Positions 28,183 to 37,559 of a stretch of DNA of 64,000 nucleotides are shown here, one piece after another. The stretch is from Marinagarivorans sp. (lineage in GTDB: Bacteria > Pseudomonadota > Gammaproteobacteria > Pseudomonadales > Cellvibrionaceae), in contig JANQJB010000057.1 in NCBI GenBank assembly GCA_028281865.1, forward strand, positions 1-64,000. Reading direction: 5' to 3'. A model generated the notes under the pieces. That model worked only from the letters and a program-made list of their open reading frames with translations, did no database searches and had not been told where the DNA came from. Both the position numbers and the translations under genes were made by a program. Numbering within the stretch: the first letter of the stretch is position 1; every line of letters starts with the position of its first letter.

Positions 28183-28620
28183 ATGGAACAAGACTTAGCC
28201 CTAATAAGATGCACGCTCCGCTTGAACGGCAGTCAACTAGTGCTTGATAGAATGAGCCACTGCTACGGCAACGAACCCGACAACAGCTCCTCACCTGACG
28301 AGGAGGTTTCATCAAGCGTTTTTGGCTACTGGGTAGACGTTGTAGACGCAAGGAACAAAGTGCTTTACCGTCGGTTTTTAACTAATGCAATCCCGCTCAA
28401 CCTGGGTTACACCTGCACCATTTGGGATAAACGCCGGCAGAGAACCGTACGTTTTTGTGTAGAAGTGCCCTTTATCGAAAACGCGCACGCGCTAGTGGTT
28501 TATGAACAATCCTTGCTTGCGAAGGGCGATAAAGCGCCTACACGTCGCAAGCATTTACTGATTAATCTGGAAAAAAATTTGAGACCGGTAACGTTCGGAG
28601 CACTTTGCCTGGCGCTATAA
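28183..28620 (+). CDS. Hypothetical protein, beta-rich
   Basis: A 145-residue soluble protein with no signal peptide. It has alternating beta-type stretches (VFGYWVDVVDARNKVLYRRF, YTCTIWDKRRQRTVRFCVEVPF, NAHALVVYEQSL) and a basic C-terminal part (APTRRKHLLINLEKNLRP). The DARNKVLYRR segment looks conserved in style but I cannot assign a family. It converges on the CRP-like gene, whose stop is 55 bp away. The gap upstream (27868-28182) shows no other gene. Confidence 0.55.
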   Translation: MEQDLALIRCTLRLNGSQLVLDRMSHCYGNEPDNSSSPDEEVSSSVFGYWVDVVDARNKVLYRRFLTNAIPLNLGYTCTIWDKRRQRTVRFCVEVPFIENAHALVVYEQSLLAKGDKAPTRRKHLLINLEKNLRPVTFGALCLAL

Positions 28621-28675
28621 GGCAAAGCGTAGCATGAAAATAATTGACCAAGAAGGGACTCAGCTGGGGCAAAAA

Positions 28676-29314
28676 CTACCAACCTTTCGGGAAGGTCTTT
28701 TTAATCGTTATTTGATTACGACCCAACTCGATATACCCTCCCACAACCAGTTCCTTCATAATTCGACTGACCATTTCGCGGGAAGCACCAACCATATTAG
28801 CAATTTCTTGGTGCGTTAATTTGGGCAGCGAAATCGTATCGCTTTCATCGCTCAAGCGTTCGAGCGTGTGTGCGACACGACCATAAACATCAAGCAGCGC
28901 CATGTCCTTTACGTTTTCTGTCAAATGACGAATTTTTTCGACCAGTTCGCTCATTAACACAGGATAGAGGTCGGGATTATTTTTTAAAAAAGTGTTAAAA
29001 GCATCGCGCGATACAGAATAAATTTGCGAATCCTTTATCGTCATTACCGAAGCGGAGCGAGGTTTATTATCGATTAGCGAAAGTTCGCCGAAATAATCGC
29101 CAGGGCCTAAGTAATTTAATATAAGTTGTTTACCGTCTGAGCCATCCGTGTAGACCGAGATCAACCCTGACTCAATGATATACAATTGCCCGCTCTGGTC
29201 ACCTTCCATAAATAGAATGGTATTCTTGGGGATCTTGCGCAATTGACATGATTCTTGCAACTGCGCCAAGCGCTCTAAAGGGATATTGGAAAATAAACTG
29301 ACGTTCTCTAGCAT
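28676..29314 (-). CDS. CRP/FNR-family transcription regulator
   Basis: The ATG at 29314 gives 212 residues; a GTG at 29323 adds three. Residues about 15-120 form the cyclic-nucleotide-binding beta-roll, with the phosphate-binding cassette GELSLIDNKPRSASV (Glu and Arg as in cAMP binders). A long dimer helix follows (VEKIRHLTENVKDMALLDVYGRVAHTL region). The C-terminal winged helix has LTHQEIANMVGASREMVSRIMKEL as recognition HTH. There are no FNR-type N-terminal Cys. It is divergent from a nucleotide cyclase gene, so cAMP (or a related cyclic nucleotide) made there may be its ligand; that link is inference. Confidence 0.9.
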   Translation of the reverse strand: MLENVSLFSNIPLERLAQLQESCQLRKIPKNTILFMEGDQSGQLYIIESGLISVYTDGSDGKQLILNYLGPGDYFGELSLIDNKPRSASVMTIKDSQIYSVSRDAFNTFLKNNPDLYPVLMSELVEKIRHLTENVKDMALLDVYGRVAHTLERLSDESDTISLPKLTHQEIANMVGASREMVSRIMKELVVGGYIELGRNQITIKKTFPKGW

Positions 29315-29580
29315 TTTGATCACTACGACTTATGAGACTAAACCTGTGAAACTGCGATTATTTGGCAACACAACCTTGAGCCGAACGATGCGAATTATTT
29401 TTATCGCATTGGTTTCAATCACACCAGGTTCAGCAAAGCGCCAAATTGAGCAAAAAATCGACAAAGCGCCTAAAAGTTGCAACGTGCCCTGTATTAATTT
29501 TATCTACTTATTGCTGAGTATTTTTAATACATGCAATAAGATTATTCACACAATTAAGCTAACAAACGCCTAACTGCCCT

Positions 29581-31683
29581 ATGAATATTTTCCATAGTGG
29601 CAAAGACAATTATTCTAGCGCCATTCGACGCCAGATCATAGTCAGTTTGATTAGTTTATTGGCTTTTTGGTTGTTTATTAGCCTGTCGCCTTTTTATTTA
29701 ACGTGGGAACAGGCGACAGGCCTACAGTGGTTGTTCAAAATGCGCGGGGCAAAAGATGCCCCAGAAAACGTTAACATCGTGGCAATCAACTCAAGAGCCG
29801 CAGCAGCACTAGGTCTGCCACAAAACTCACCGAGCTGGTCGCGCCGAGTCTACGCAAATGTCGTACAAAAATTAAATCAGTCCAACGCTCGGCTGATTGT
29901 TATTGATATTAACTTTAAAGAAGCGCGATCGGAAGAAGAAGACAAGGCTCTGGAAACTGCAATTGAGGCAGGTTCCAACGTCATTTTGATTACATATTTG
30001 AAACGCCAACAGATAGATACCGGCGATGGTTTTATCGACATAGAGGAAGCGATTCCACCCATCGAACGTTTTGCTCGACCAGCCGCTGGTACGGGACCCT
30101 TTACACTGCCAAAATTTCCAGCGCGAGTTGCGTCAACAGAGCTCTACGCTGAACTGACCGAGGGAATAGTGGCCGCTCAACCCCTAACCGCATTGCTGGC
30201 TTTGCATCAGAAGGAATTGGCCGAAATAGTTAAAGCAGAAAAATTGACGGCACCGAATGAAAAAAATTTATTTGAGTGGGTAAAGCTGTCATCACGCCAA
30301 TTATCTCAATACCCCGAACTCAGTACTTTTTACCGCGCCGCTACTCAGTTTTCCCCCATCTACATCAATTACTATGGGCCCGACAGAAGCATCGCGACAC
30401 GCGATATCGACTGGGTATTAAATGCTCCACTAAGTGAAACCAAAGCGCAGTTTCAAAATAAAATCGTCTATTTGGGCTTTTCCGATCCCGCACAAACTGA
30501 GCAGAAAGATGCTTATCGCACCGTATTTACATCAGCCAGAGGGGTTGACTTAAGTGGCGTAGAAATATCGGCAACCGTTTTTTCGAATTTAGTTGACCAG
30601 TCGTTTATTCAAGCCCCCGCGACATTTTTAAAAATCGCCATAGTGATAACGGCCTTATTCGCTTCTAGCTTTGCGGCTTTACGTTGGCATTACTCCCTGT
30701 CGATGACCATTCAAGTGGCAATACTTTCGGTGTATCTCTTTGTAGCCGCGAAACTTTTTAATACTTATTATATTTGGTTACCGCTGCTTTTGCCTTTATT
30801 GATTGTGTGCAGCCAGAATATCGTAATCGGTCTCGTTCGTTATCGTCAGCAAAAATCAAAAGTTCAGCGAATTGAAAACGCCATACGTCACTACTTACCG
30901 GGAGAAGCGGCACACCAACTCAGTCAATCAATTGTCAATTTAGAAAATCGCCATCAACTTGTAAACGGTGTTTGTTTGATGAGCGATATTCGCGGTTATA
31001 CGCGACTGGCAGAAAATACCGACCCGCAAGAACTGCATCAGCTGATGAACCGCTACTATCCCATTTTGTTGAAAGAGGTGAAAGAGAGAGGCGGTATTAT
31101 CGGCAACATCGTTGGCGACAGCATGCTTGCACTTTGGACCGGCGCGGAAGTTTCTGAAAGCATGTGCGAACAAGCGCTCTCTGCTGCTATTGCAATTCAA
31201 AAAAATCTGACAAAAGCTAAGCTCGATAAAACACTGCCGACAGGTTTTGCATTGCACGGCGGGCAATTCTCGCTTGGCAACCTTGGAGCACAAGAGCATT
31301 TCGAATACTCTCCTGTTGGGGATATTATCAATACAACTTCGCGAATAGAACCAATGAATCGCAAATTGGACACGAAGTTACTCTGCTCGCATTTAGTCTA
31401 TAAATTGCTCGCGAATAGCTCATACCAAAAACAATTTCGCTATGTGGGGCAATTTGACATGCACAATAAGGCAAGTTCGTTTGAGCTATTCGCGTTTGAA
31501 GGAATGCAAGACGCTGTTGATTTGCTGCCAGACGGTCTACAATCGCTGTTCGCCGAGGCAATCGCGTCTTTTGAGGACGAAAAGACTGATCACGCTTTGC
31601 AACTATTTGGCAGCGTTTTAGACAAAAGCCCAAATCACGGGCCCAGTAGATATTATAAAAATTTAATTCAAAACCGCATTTAA
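29581..31683 (+). CDS. CHASE2-domain class III nucleotide cyclase
   Basis: A 700-residue membrane enzyme. A first membrane segment (IIVSLISLLAFWLFISLSPF) leads to an extracytoplasmic CHASE2 domain (about 45-340; VNIVAINSRAAAALG, RLIVIDINFKE, PIYINYYGPDRSI and KIVYLGFS). Three membrane segments follow at about 345-425. The class III cyclase domain has metal Asp469 (MSDIRGYTRL), Asp513 (VGDSML), and GDIINTTSRIE with Asp581, Asn584 and Arg588. These catalytic residues are present, so it is likely active, probably making cAMP. The C-terminus (about 630-690) is helical. The FecR-TPR-barrel gene starts 58 bp downstream and a CRP-like gene is divergent. Confidence 0.92.
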   Translation: MNIFHSGKDNYSSAIRRQIIVSLISLLAFWLFISLSPFYLTWEQATGLQWLFKMRGAKDAPENVNIVAINSRAAAALGLPQNSPSWSRRVYANVVQKLNQSNARLIVIDINFKEARSEEEDKALETAIEAGSNVILITYLKRQQIDTGDGFIDIEEAIPPIERFARPAAGTGPFTLPKFPARVASTELYAELTEGIVAAQPLTALLALHQKELAEIVKAEKLTAPNEKNLFEWVKLSSRQLSQYPELSTFYRAATQFSPIYINYYGPDRSIATRDIDWVLNAPLSETKAQFQNKIVYLGFSDPAQTEQKDAYRTVFTSARGVDLSGVEISATVFSNLVDQSFIQAPATFLKIAIVITALFASSFAALRWHYSLSMTIQVAILSVYLFVAAKLFNTYYIWLPLLLPLLIVCSQNIVIGLVRYRQQKSKVQRIENAIRHYLPGEAAHQLSQSIVNLENRHQLVNGVCLMSDIRGYTRLAENTDPQELHQLMNRYYPILLKEVKERGGIIGNIVGDSMLALWTGAEVSESMCEQALSAAIAIQKNLTKAKLDKTLPTGFALHGGQFSLGNLGAQEHFEYSPVGDIINTTSRIEPMNRKLDTKLLCSHLVYKLLANSSYQKQFRYVGQFDMHNKASSFELFAFEGMQDAVDLLPDGLQSLFAEAIASFEDEKTDHALQLFGSVLDKSPNHGPSRYYKNLIQNRI

Positions 31684-31741
31684 ATAGAACGGTTAACACA
31701 TATTACAAGTAAAAGTTAAAGATTACTATTTGGGGGTCGCT

Positions 31742-34700
31742 ATGACAAAAAGGAAAACAGTGCTTAAACTGACAGGGGTTTTACGGACTATTGCTTTAAC
31801 GGCAAAATTAATTTATCTGGGCGCCAGCTTGTTATACGCGACCAGTATTGTTTACGCAGAGGAAAACACGCAGTCGAACTCTGCTAAACGTTGTGAGACC
31901 TTTGCCGCAACATTAGTCAGCATCGAAGGCAAGGTCACGTGGCAAGCCAGCGCGAACTCCGCTTGGCAAGACGCCAAACTTAACGATCAATTTTGCTACG
32001 GCGAAACAATCAAAGTTTTTTCAAAAAGGGCGGCACTGCGTTTAAGCAACGAGACGCTTGTTCGCTTAAACGCAAATACTACAATAAAACTCGTACCCAG
32101 CGGCCAGTCTTTTTGGGTGGAGCTGGTTGAAGGCGCAACACATTTTTTGTCGCGCACGCCGAAAAAATTTGATGTAAAAATAAAAGAACCATTTGTTAAC
32201 GCATCCATTGATGGAACAGAGTTTGCGATAAGATCCGTCGACGGAGAAACCAAAATAAATGTGTTTGAAGGAAAAGTCACAACGCAATCGAGCGACGACC
32301 AAGCCGTTTTACTCGCGAGCGACGAGGCTCGCCTGGATCAGGGCTCGACACAATTTAATCGCGCAAGCAATATTCAGCTCGCCGATGCTGTTAGCTGGAC
32401 GCTAAATTATCCACCCATTCTTGTTACAGATTTAGATGCCAATCCACAAGTTGAGCAAAAGCTGAAGCGCGGACAATATTCCGAAGCTCTCGATTTAATT
32501 AATGCACAAACGAGCTTAACGCAAAATGAAAAAAGTTTAGCCGCAGCACTAAGCTTGTACGTCGGCGATATTAACCAAGCAAAGCGTTTCCTTTCTGCCA
32601 ATGTAGACACAGCGCTCAACCAAAGCCTTATTGCTTTGGTTGATTTAATCGAAGGCCGAAAAACCGAAGCGGAAAAAAAACTAGCGGTATTAGAGCAAAG
32701 GTTCGCTAATGACGCGGCAATATTACTCACACGATCTTACATCGAACAAGCTAATTTTAATTTAACGCAAGCATATCAATCGGCTATCGCAGCGGCACAA
32801 GCTAGTCAAAATGAAGGTTTAGTTTGGGCCCGCGTTGGAGAGCTCGCGCTACAAATAGACAAGGTTAAAAAAGCAGAGCAAGCGCTGGAAAAAGCTATCA
32901 GTTTTTCTCCACAATCGAGCCGGGTCATTTCTCTTAGCGGTTTTATATTTTTAAAGGAAGGCAAAATCAAAGACGCTCAAGTAGCTTTTAAACGCGCATC
33001 CGAGATTAACTCAAGCGATCCATTAGCTAAATTTGCTTACAGTTTAACCTTAATTCAACAAGGTAAATTAACAGAAGGCCGCGAGGGTATTGAGCTCGCA
33101 GCACTGCTTGCACCAAATGAGAGTATCTATCGCAGTTACATGGGTAAAGCGTATTTTGACGAATATCGTTTCGACCTAGCAGAAGAGCAATTCAAACTTG
33201 CACGGCAGTTTGATCCGCTAGACCCTACACCGGATTTTTATGAAGCCGTGCAGCTGCAGACACAAAACCGAGCGACCGAGGCTTTGGATAAAGTCAAAGA
33301 ATCAATCGCCAAAAATGACAATCGTGCAGTCTATCGCTCGCGCATGATGTTAGACTCAGACGAAGCCGCTAGAGCAGCGAGTTTAGCCGACATTTATTTG
33401 GACCTCGGTTTTACTGAACAAGCTGTTGTAGAAGCCGGAAACTCCTTGGCACAAACGCCCAACGAATACAGTGCGCACCGCTTAATGGCGCTTGCTCTAA
33501 TCGAAAATAGACGAGCGGATTCTGCCAGAGCAAACGAAATTTTGCGCGCTCAGTTAACACAACCTGCAACTGCCAACCCTATTCGATCGATACTCAGTGA
33601 ACGAAATTTATTAGTTGTCGACGGGACCGGCCCGAGTCAATTCGGTATCAACGAATACAACCCTCTATTTAACCGCAATAAACACAGTGTCGAAGTCGGA
33701 GGCCTAATCGGCGGGCAAGGAATATCATCAGGAGATTTATATGTTGCGGGTAAACACAACGATTTTTCTTACTTAGCTGAAAGATATGAATATGCGATAG
33801 ATGGTTTCCGAGAAAACGATGATTTATGGTATGACATTTCATCTGTTTACTTGCAGTATGCGCCAAATCAAAATTTGAGTTTCTTTACCGAAGCAAAAGA
33901 GCGCGTCGAAGGGCGCGGCGACCTTACTTTCAAATTGCTTGATGACGAGACACCGAACAACCAAAGAATCGATAAAGAAACCACATCCGGCCGGATAGGT
34001 TTGCGTTATTCTCCCAACTCAAACCTCGAGTTTCTCGCGACTTCTGAGTATATAGAGGATGAGGGAGCTACGGAAAGTCGTATCGTAATTGTGCAAAACC
34101 CCATATTTACCGCAACCCTCAATACAGATATTGAAAGTGATGACAAAGCTGTTTCGTCGTCGATAGCCGCAAATGTATTTCTCGAAAAAGTAAAGGTACT
34201 GACTGGGGCCAATAGTGCATCGTTAGAACGAATTAGATCACGCACCACTCAGACTGTAGGTTTTCCAGGGCCACCCAGGCAACCTAATATCACACCGTCA
34301 TCGACAGACATTAAATTAGACGAATTTTATTTATACGCTTTGACAGAGATAACCGAAAACATCGGGCTCACTGTTGGAGGAAAATATGTCGATGTGCGTG
34401 ACGATATTGCAGCGGATGAGACTTTTAATACTCCTCTCGCTAAAGCCGCATTAAACTTTAATTTTCCGCCGTATGCGAATTTAACATTGGCCCACTACGA
34501 AAATTTCAACGTGCCCAACGAGATTGAAAGGTCCTTGGAACCCACCCATTTATACTCGGTTCTGCAACAGTTCGATGATCAATACGGATCAAAGAGCAAA
34601 AACAATGCGATCAAGTTTTCCTCTTCTTTAAAAGGCATAAACGCAATATTGGGTTTTACTGACCGAGAGATTGAAATTTTAGCGACACAAGAAGATGCGC

Positions 34701-35176
34701 GCGAACTCGATTTAGAAGAGCAACAAGCTGTCGCAAACGTTAATATGACGATAAAAAATTTTAGTTTATCGTTAACGTACCAGTATGAATCATTTGAATT
34801 CGATAAAATAATCAGAACTGACCCTACAATACTTAAAACTAAGCAAATACCGCTTGAAGTCCAATACCACGGAGCCAATTGGCCACTGTTGAAGCTCAGT
34901 TATTCTCTAGTTAACCAGGAAGCTTATTTTGATATTGGAGAGGACGAAGTCAGTGAAAGAATAAAACAAGACACTGACTTCGGCGTGCTCGATGCGTCAG
35001 CTCGATTAATAAAAATCGATAAGCGAAACAACAATATTGAAATTGGAATTGATTTAAGAAATTTAACAGACAGGAAGTTCTTGTTTAACAATACACAATT
35101 CCAAGACGGTTCTCCGAAGCCAACCCAATATTACCCTCGCAGAACCGCTTTCTTAACCACAAAAATTAAGTTTTAA
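31742..35176 (+). CDS. FecR-domain / TPR / outer-membrane beta-barrel protein
   Basis: The ATG at 31742 has TGGGGG upstream and gives 1144 residues. Residues 1-40 are a signal peptide (end SIVYAEEN). Residues about 50-185 form a FecR-type domain (LVSIEGKVTWQA, FCYGETIKVFSKRAALRLSN, GATHFLSRTPKKFDVK, TPFVN-like EPFVNASIDGTEFAI, INVFEGKV). Residues about 205-600 hold some eight to nine TPR-like helical pairs (KAEQALEKAISFSP, AQVAFKRASEINSSD, AEEQFKLARQFDPLD). Residues about 615-1144 look like an outer-membrane barrel of alternating strands, with a TonB-receptor-like end (YPRRTAFLTTKIKF, terminal Phe). There is no plug domain. This domain order, after a CHASE2 cyclase, is unusual; function is unknown. 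Confidence 0.85.
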   Translation: MTKRKTVLKLTGVLRTIALTAKLIYLGASLLYATSIVYAEENTQSNSAKRCETFAATLVSIEGKVTWQASANSAWQDAKLNDQFCYGETIKVFSKRAALRLSNETLVRLNANTTIKLVPSGQSFWVELVEGATHFLSRTPKKFDVKIKEPFVNASIDGTEFAIRSVDGETKINVFEGKVTTQSSDDQAVLLASDEARLDQGSTQFNRASNIQLADAVSWTLNYPPILVTDLDANPQVEQKLKRGQYSEALDLINAQTSLTQNEKSLAAALSLYVGDINQAKRFLSANVDTALNQSLIALVDLIEGRKTEAEKKLAVLEQRFANDAAILLTRSYIEQANFNLTQAYQSAIAAAQASQNEGLVWARVGELALQIDKVKKAEQALEKAISFSPQSSRVISLSGFIFLKEGKIKDAQVAFKRASEINSSDPLAKFAYSLTLIQQGKLTEGREGIELAALLAPNESIYRSYMGKAYFDEYRFDLAEEQFKLARQFDPLDPTPDFYEAVQLQTQNRATEALDKVKESIAKNDNRAVYRSRMMLDSDEAARAASLADIYLDLGFTEQAVVEAGNSLAQTPNEYSAHRLMALALIENRRADSARANEILRAQLTQPATANPIRSILSERNLLVVDGTGPSQFGINEYNPLFNRNKHSVEVGGLIGGQGISSGDLYVAGKHNDFSYLAERYEYAIDGFRENDDLWYDISSVYLQYAPNQNLSFFTEAKERVEGRGDLTFKLLDDETPNNQRIDKETTSGRIGLRYSPNSNLEFLATSEYIEDEGATESRIVIVQNPIFTATLNTDIESDDKAVSSSIAANVFLEKVKVLTGANSASLERIRSRTTQTVGFPGPPRQPNITPSSTDIKLDEFYLYALTEITENIGLTVGGKYVDVRDDIAADETFNTPLAKAALNFNFPPYANLTLAHYENFNVPNEIERSLEPTHLYSVLQQFDDQYGSKSKNNAIKFSSSLKGINAILGFTDREIEILATQEDARELDLEEQQAVANVNMTIKNFSLSLTYQYESFEFDKIIRTDPTILKTKQIPLEVQYHGANWPLLKLSYSLVNQEAYFDIGEDEVSERIKQDTDFGVLDASARLIKIDKRNNNIEIGIDLRNLTDRKFLFNNTQFQDGSPKPTQYYPRRTAFLTTKIKF

Positions 35177-35186
35177 TACAGCGATG

Positions 35187-35223
35187 ATTAGTCGAATATT
35201 CTCCGAATGACTATTCGACTAAT
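35187..35223. terminator. Bidirectional hairpin between convergent genes
   Basis: ATTAGTCGAATA (35187-35198) and TATTCGACTAAT (35212-35223) form a perfect 12-bp stem with a 13-base loop. The right arm overlaps the last codons of the lipoprotein gene on the minus strand, and the left arm lies 10 bases past the barrel gene's stop. Confidence 0.6.
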
Positions 35224-35623
35224 TACAGGGGATTTCGAACCAATTGCTATCAAAGCAAAGTTGTATAAAGCCGCCGTCTGGATCTTCTATCGTGATCGTA
35301 TGTGTTCCTTCAGACATCACCACTGTAGTAGATTTAAACCCGGCCAGCCTTGAGCCTTTTTTAAACGCCTTACATTGGTTCTTGCCCTGCTCCTTCGAAC
35401 ACGTTTTCCTGATCTGTTTGCCTTTCGGTGCGAAAAAACTCTCACTGCCATCACGATTTACAACTATAACAGCAGCCGATTTTTCGATTGCCTTCATCAA
35501 TTCGCGTTTTGAGTGATCCTCATTACCACCGGGATCGACAATAACGCGGTCTGAACAGGCAATATTAGAGAAACTTAGCATCAATAATGCGATCAATAAT
35601 TGCACAACTTTTTTTGAAAACAT
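35219..35623 (-). CDS. Small lipoprotein, unknown
   Basis: GGGAG eight bases upstream supports the ATG at 35623; an in-frame start at 35638 would overlap that SD. The 134-residue product has a signal peptide (VVQLLIALLMLSFSNIAC) ending in a plausible lipobox with Cys23. The mature part holds two further Cys pairs (TCSKEQGKNQC; LCFDSNWFEIPC) and a beta segment (GTHTITIEDPDGGFIQLC). No family is recognised. It converges with the FecR-TPR-barrel gene, and a shared hairpin separates them. Confidence 0.65.
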   Translation of the reverse strand: MFSKKVVQLLIALLMLSFSNIACSDRVIVDPGGNEDHSKRELMKAIEKSAAVIVVNRDGSESFFAPKGKQIRKTCSKEQGKNQCKAFKKGSRLAGFKSTTVVMSEGTHTITIEDPDGGFIQLCFDSNWFEIPCN

Positions 35624-35802
35624 ATTATTCACTCCCACTTACATTGGTATATTAATTAGGCCCCAAGTCGTTTTTCACTGCACTACAAACTTGAGATAGG
35701 TAAAGCCCGGCTATGATACTCTGGCAGCAGAAAACACAAAAGCCCCAAACTGCCAGAGCTATGCCAACGAGCTAGATGAGGGAGGGAATTAAGAATGCAT
35801 TG

Positions 35803-37332
35803 CTATTGGGAGGCAAATAGTTTCGGCCCCGAATGATAAATCATATGCTCTTTCGCTGCGTCTAAAAGCGGGCTGTCGGTGTTTTGTAATTCTTTTATCA
35901 ACATTAAACGAAAGCGGTTTAATGTATCAGCGTGCTTCGCATCCTGCGCAAGATTATAGAGTTCTTCGCTATCATATTTTAAGTTGTATAGCTCCTCGAC
36001 TTCGCCTTTAATCAAGTTAAGAACATATTTGTACTGCCCCTTGCGATAGCTAACCCACCAGTTCACCGCATTTACGTCGAGCTTGTCTCCCTTCGGTATT
36101 TTACTTTTTGTTTCACTACCAAAGGTCCTTTCTGTGTAAGCTAGCAAGACGCCGTGATCATGTTCTTCCTCAGGCTGCATCAAAATTGGTGAGATGTCTT
36201 TGCCATGCATTTTCCAGGGCAACTCAACTCCTGCAAACTTAAATAGAGTCGGAACGATATCATGCCCCCCGACCGGAGTATCAGTAACTTTGTTTTTAGG
36301 AATTTTTCCCGGAAAACTAAAAATAAGTGGACTGGCAAGCGAGGCATCGTAGGGCGCTAATTTGTGCTGTATACCGTGCTGTCCCCACGAAAAACCTTGA
36401 TCAGAGGTATAAATAACTAGCGTATTATTTAACTGACCGGTGTCTTTTAACGTTTGAATAATTTTGCCTACGCCCTCGTCCAACCCCAAGGCTGTCTCGT
36501 GATAATTTTTTACCGACGCATGCCACTCACCATTTTTAGGCGGGCGTTTATTGCTGTAATACTTTCCATCGTCTCGCTGAACCCAAACATTGCGTTTACG
36601 CACATATTCAGGCTTGCCAACGCGCGGCGCAAACATATCGCTCGGAAATGGAATTTTTAGATTATCGTCAACGATGCTGTCGTGACGTTGCGCCGGGATA
36701 AAAGCACCATGTGTCGCGGTATAACACAGCCATAGAAACCAAGGCTTATTTTTATCTCGACCATTACCCTTAATATAATCTACGGCCCATTCAGTGTAGT
36801 TGTCTGTCGCATAACCTTTGACTAACTGTTCTTCGCCGCCATTTGTTGAAATAAGCTGATTATCATAATAAGCCCCGGCATTATGAACATTTTTCGACCG
36901 ATTCCAAACTTTTTGATAATCCCACTCACGACCATAGCCTGCATTGCGATTCACATGCCATTTTCCGATTTGCGCCGTGTGATACCCTGCTTGACGAAAA
37001 TACTTCGGCCAGAAAGGTTGTTTATTTGAGTCGATCACTGCTCCGGGGTATTTACCGACCATACGCAAGCTCTCGATACCGTATTGCAGCTTGCCGGTCA
37101 AAAATGTTGCGCGTGATGGCATGCACCAGGTGCCAATGTAAGCTGAGCGAAATCGAACACCCTCCCTGGCAAGCTTATCGATATTGGGAGTCTGGACTAA
37201 ACGCCGGGAGCGCTCGTAACTACTGACCGTACGATCGCTTTGATCATCGGTAAATATGTACAAAATATTTGGGCGATCAGCAGCATGTAAAGCGCCACAA
37301 AAAAATACGAGCAATAGAACCAAGAATTTCAA
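35803..37332 (-). CDS. Secreted sulfatase (CxPSR type)
   Basis: A TTG at 37332, seven bases after GGGGAG, gives 509 residues with a clean signal peptide (MKFLVLLLVFFCGALHA). A TTG at 37359 would add nine residues before it. The alkaline-phosphatase-superfamily sulfatase fold shows NILYIFTDDQSD (metal Asp29/Asp30), the formylglycine signature C70-M-P-S-R in TWCMPSRATFLTG, GKWHVN, and the second metal site TSDQGFSWGQHG with GHDIVPTLFKFAG. Cys70 needs conversion by a formylglycine-generating enzyme, not seen here. It should cleave sulfate from an extracellular or periplasmic ester; the substrate is unknown. A weak hairpin (35719-35727/35750-35758) follows the stop. Confidence 0.93.
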   Translation of the reverse strand: MKFLVLLLVFFCGALHAADRPNILYIFTDDQSDRTVSSYERSRRLVQTPNIDKLAREGVRFRSAYIGTWCMPSRATFLTGKLQYGIESLRMVGKYPGAVIDSNKQPFWPKYFRQAGYHTAQIGKWHVNRNAGYGREWDYQKVWNRSKNVHNAGAYYDNQLISTNGGEEQLVKGYATDNYTEWAVDYIKGNGRDKNKPWFLWLCYTATHGAFIPAQRHDSIVDDNLKIPFPSDMFAPRVGKPEYVRKRNVWVQRDDGKYYSNKRPPKNGEWHASVKNYHETALGLDEGVGKIIQTLKDTGQLNNTLVIYTSDQGFSWGQHGIQHKLAPYDASLASPLIFSFPGKIPKNKVTDTPVGGHDIVPTLFKFAGVELPWKMHGKDISPILMQPEEEHDHGVLLAYTERTFGSETKSKIPKGDKLDVNAVNWWVSYRKGQYKYVLNLIKGEVEELYNLKYDSEELYNLAQDAKHADTLNRFRLMLIKELQNTDSPLLDAAKEHMIYHSGPKLFASQ

Positions 37333-37559
37333 TGTTAATCTCCCCAACGGAATAAACAATCTGACGCAGTAAAAAACTGCTTACTATACATAGACTCAGA
37401 TGCTAAAAAAATTGCGCCACGCATCGAAATATCATACAGAAATTTTTATCTTATTTCGAAATTAAACAGTCAAATTTCCCCAAAGGCTTACGAAAACCCT
37501 TGTGCTTTTTCGATCCAGTCTAAACTTAGTAAATATAAACATAGTAGATACAGTAATTT

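Noticed and set aside
29286-29573. 95-residue plus-strand ORF between the CRP and cyclase genes
   Set aside because: Low-complexity translation overlapping the CRP gene start; the gap more likely holds divergent promoters.
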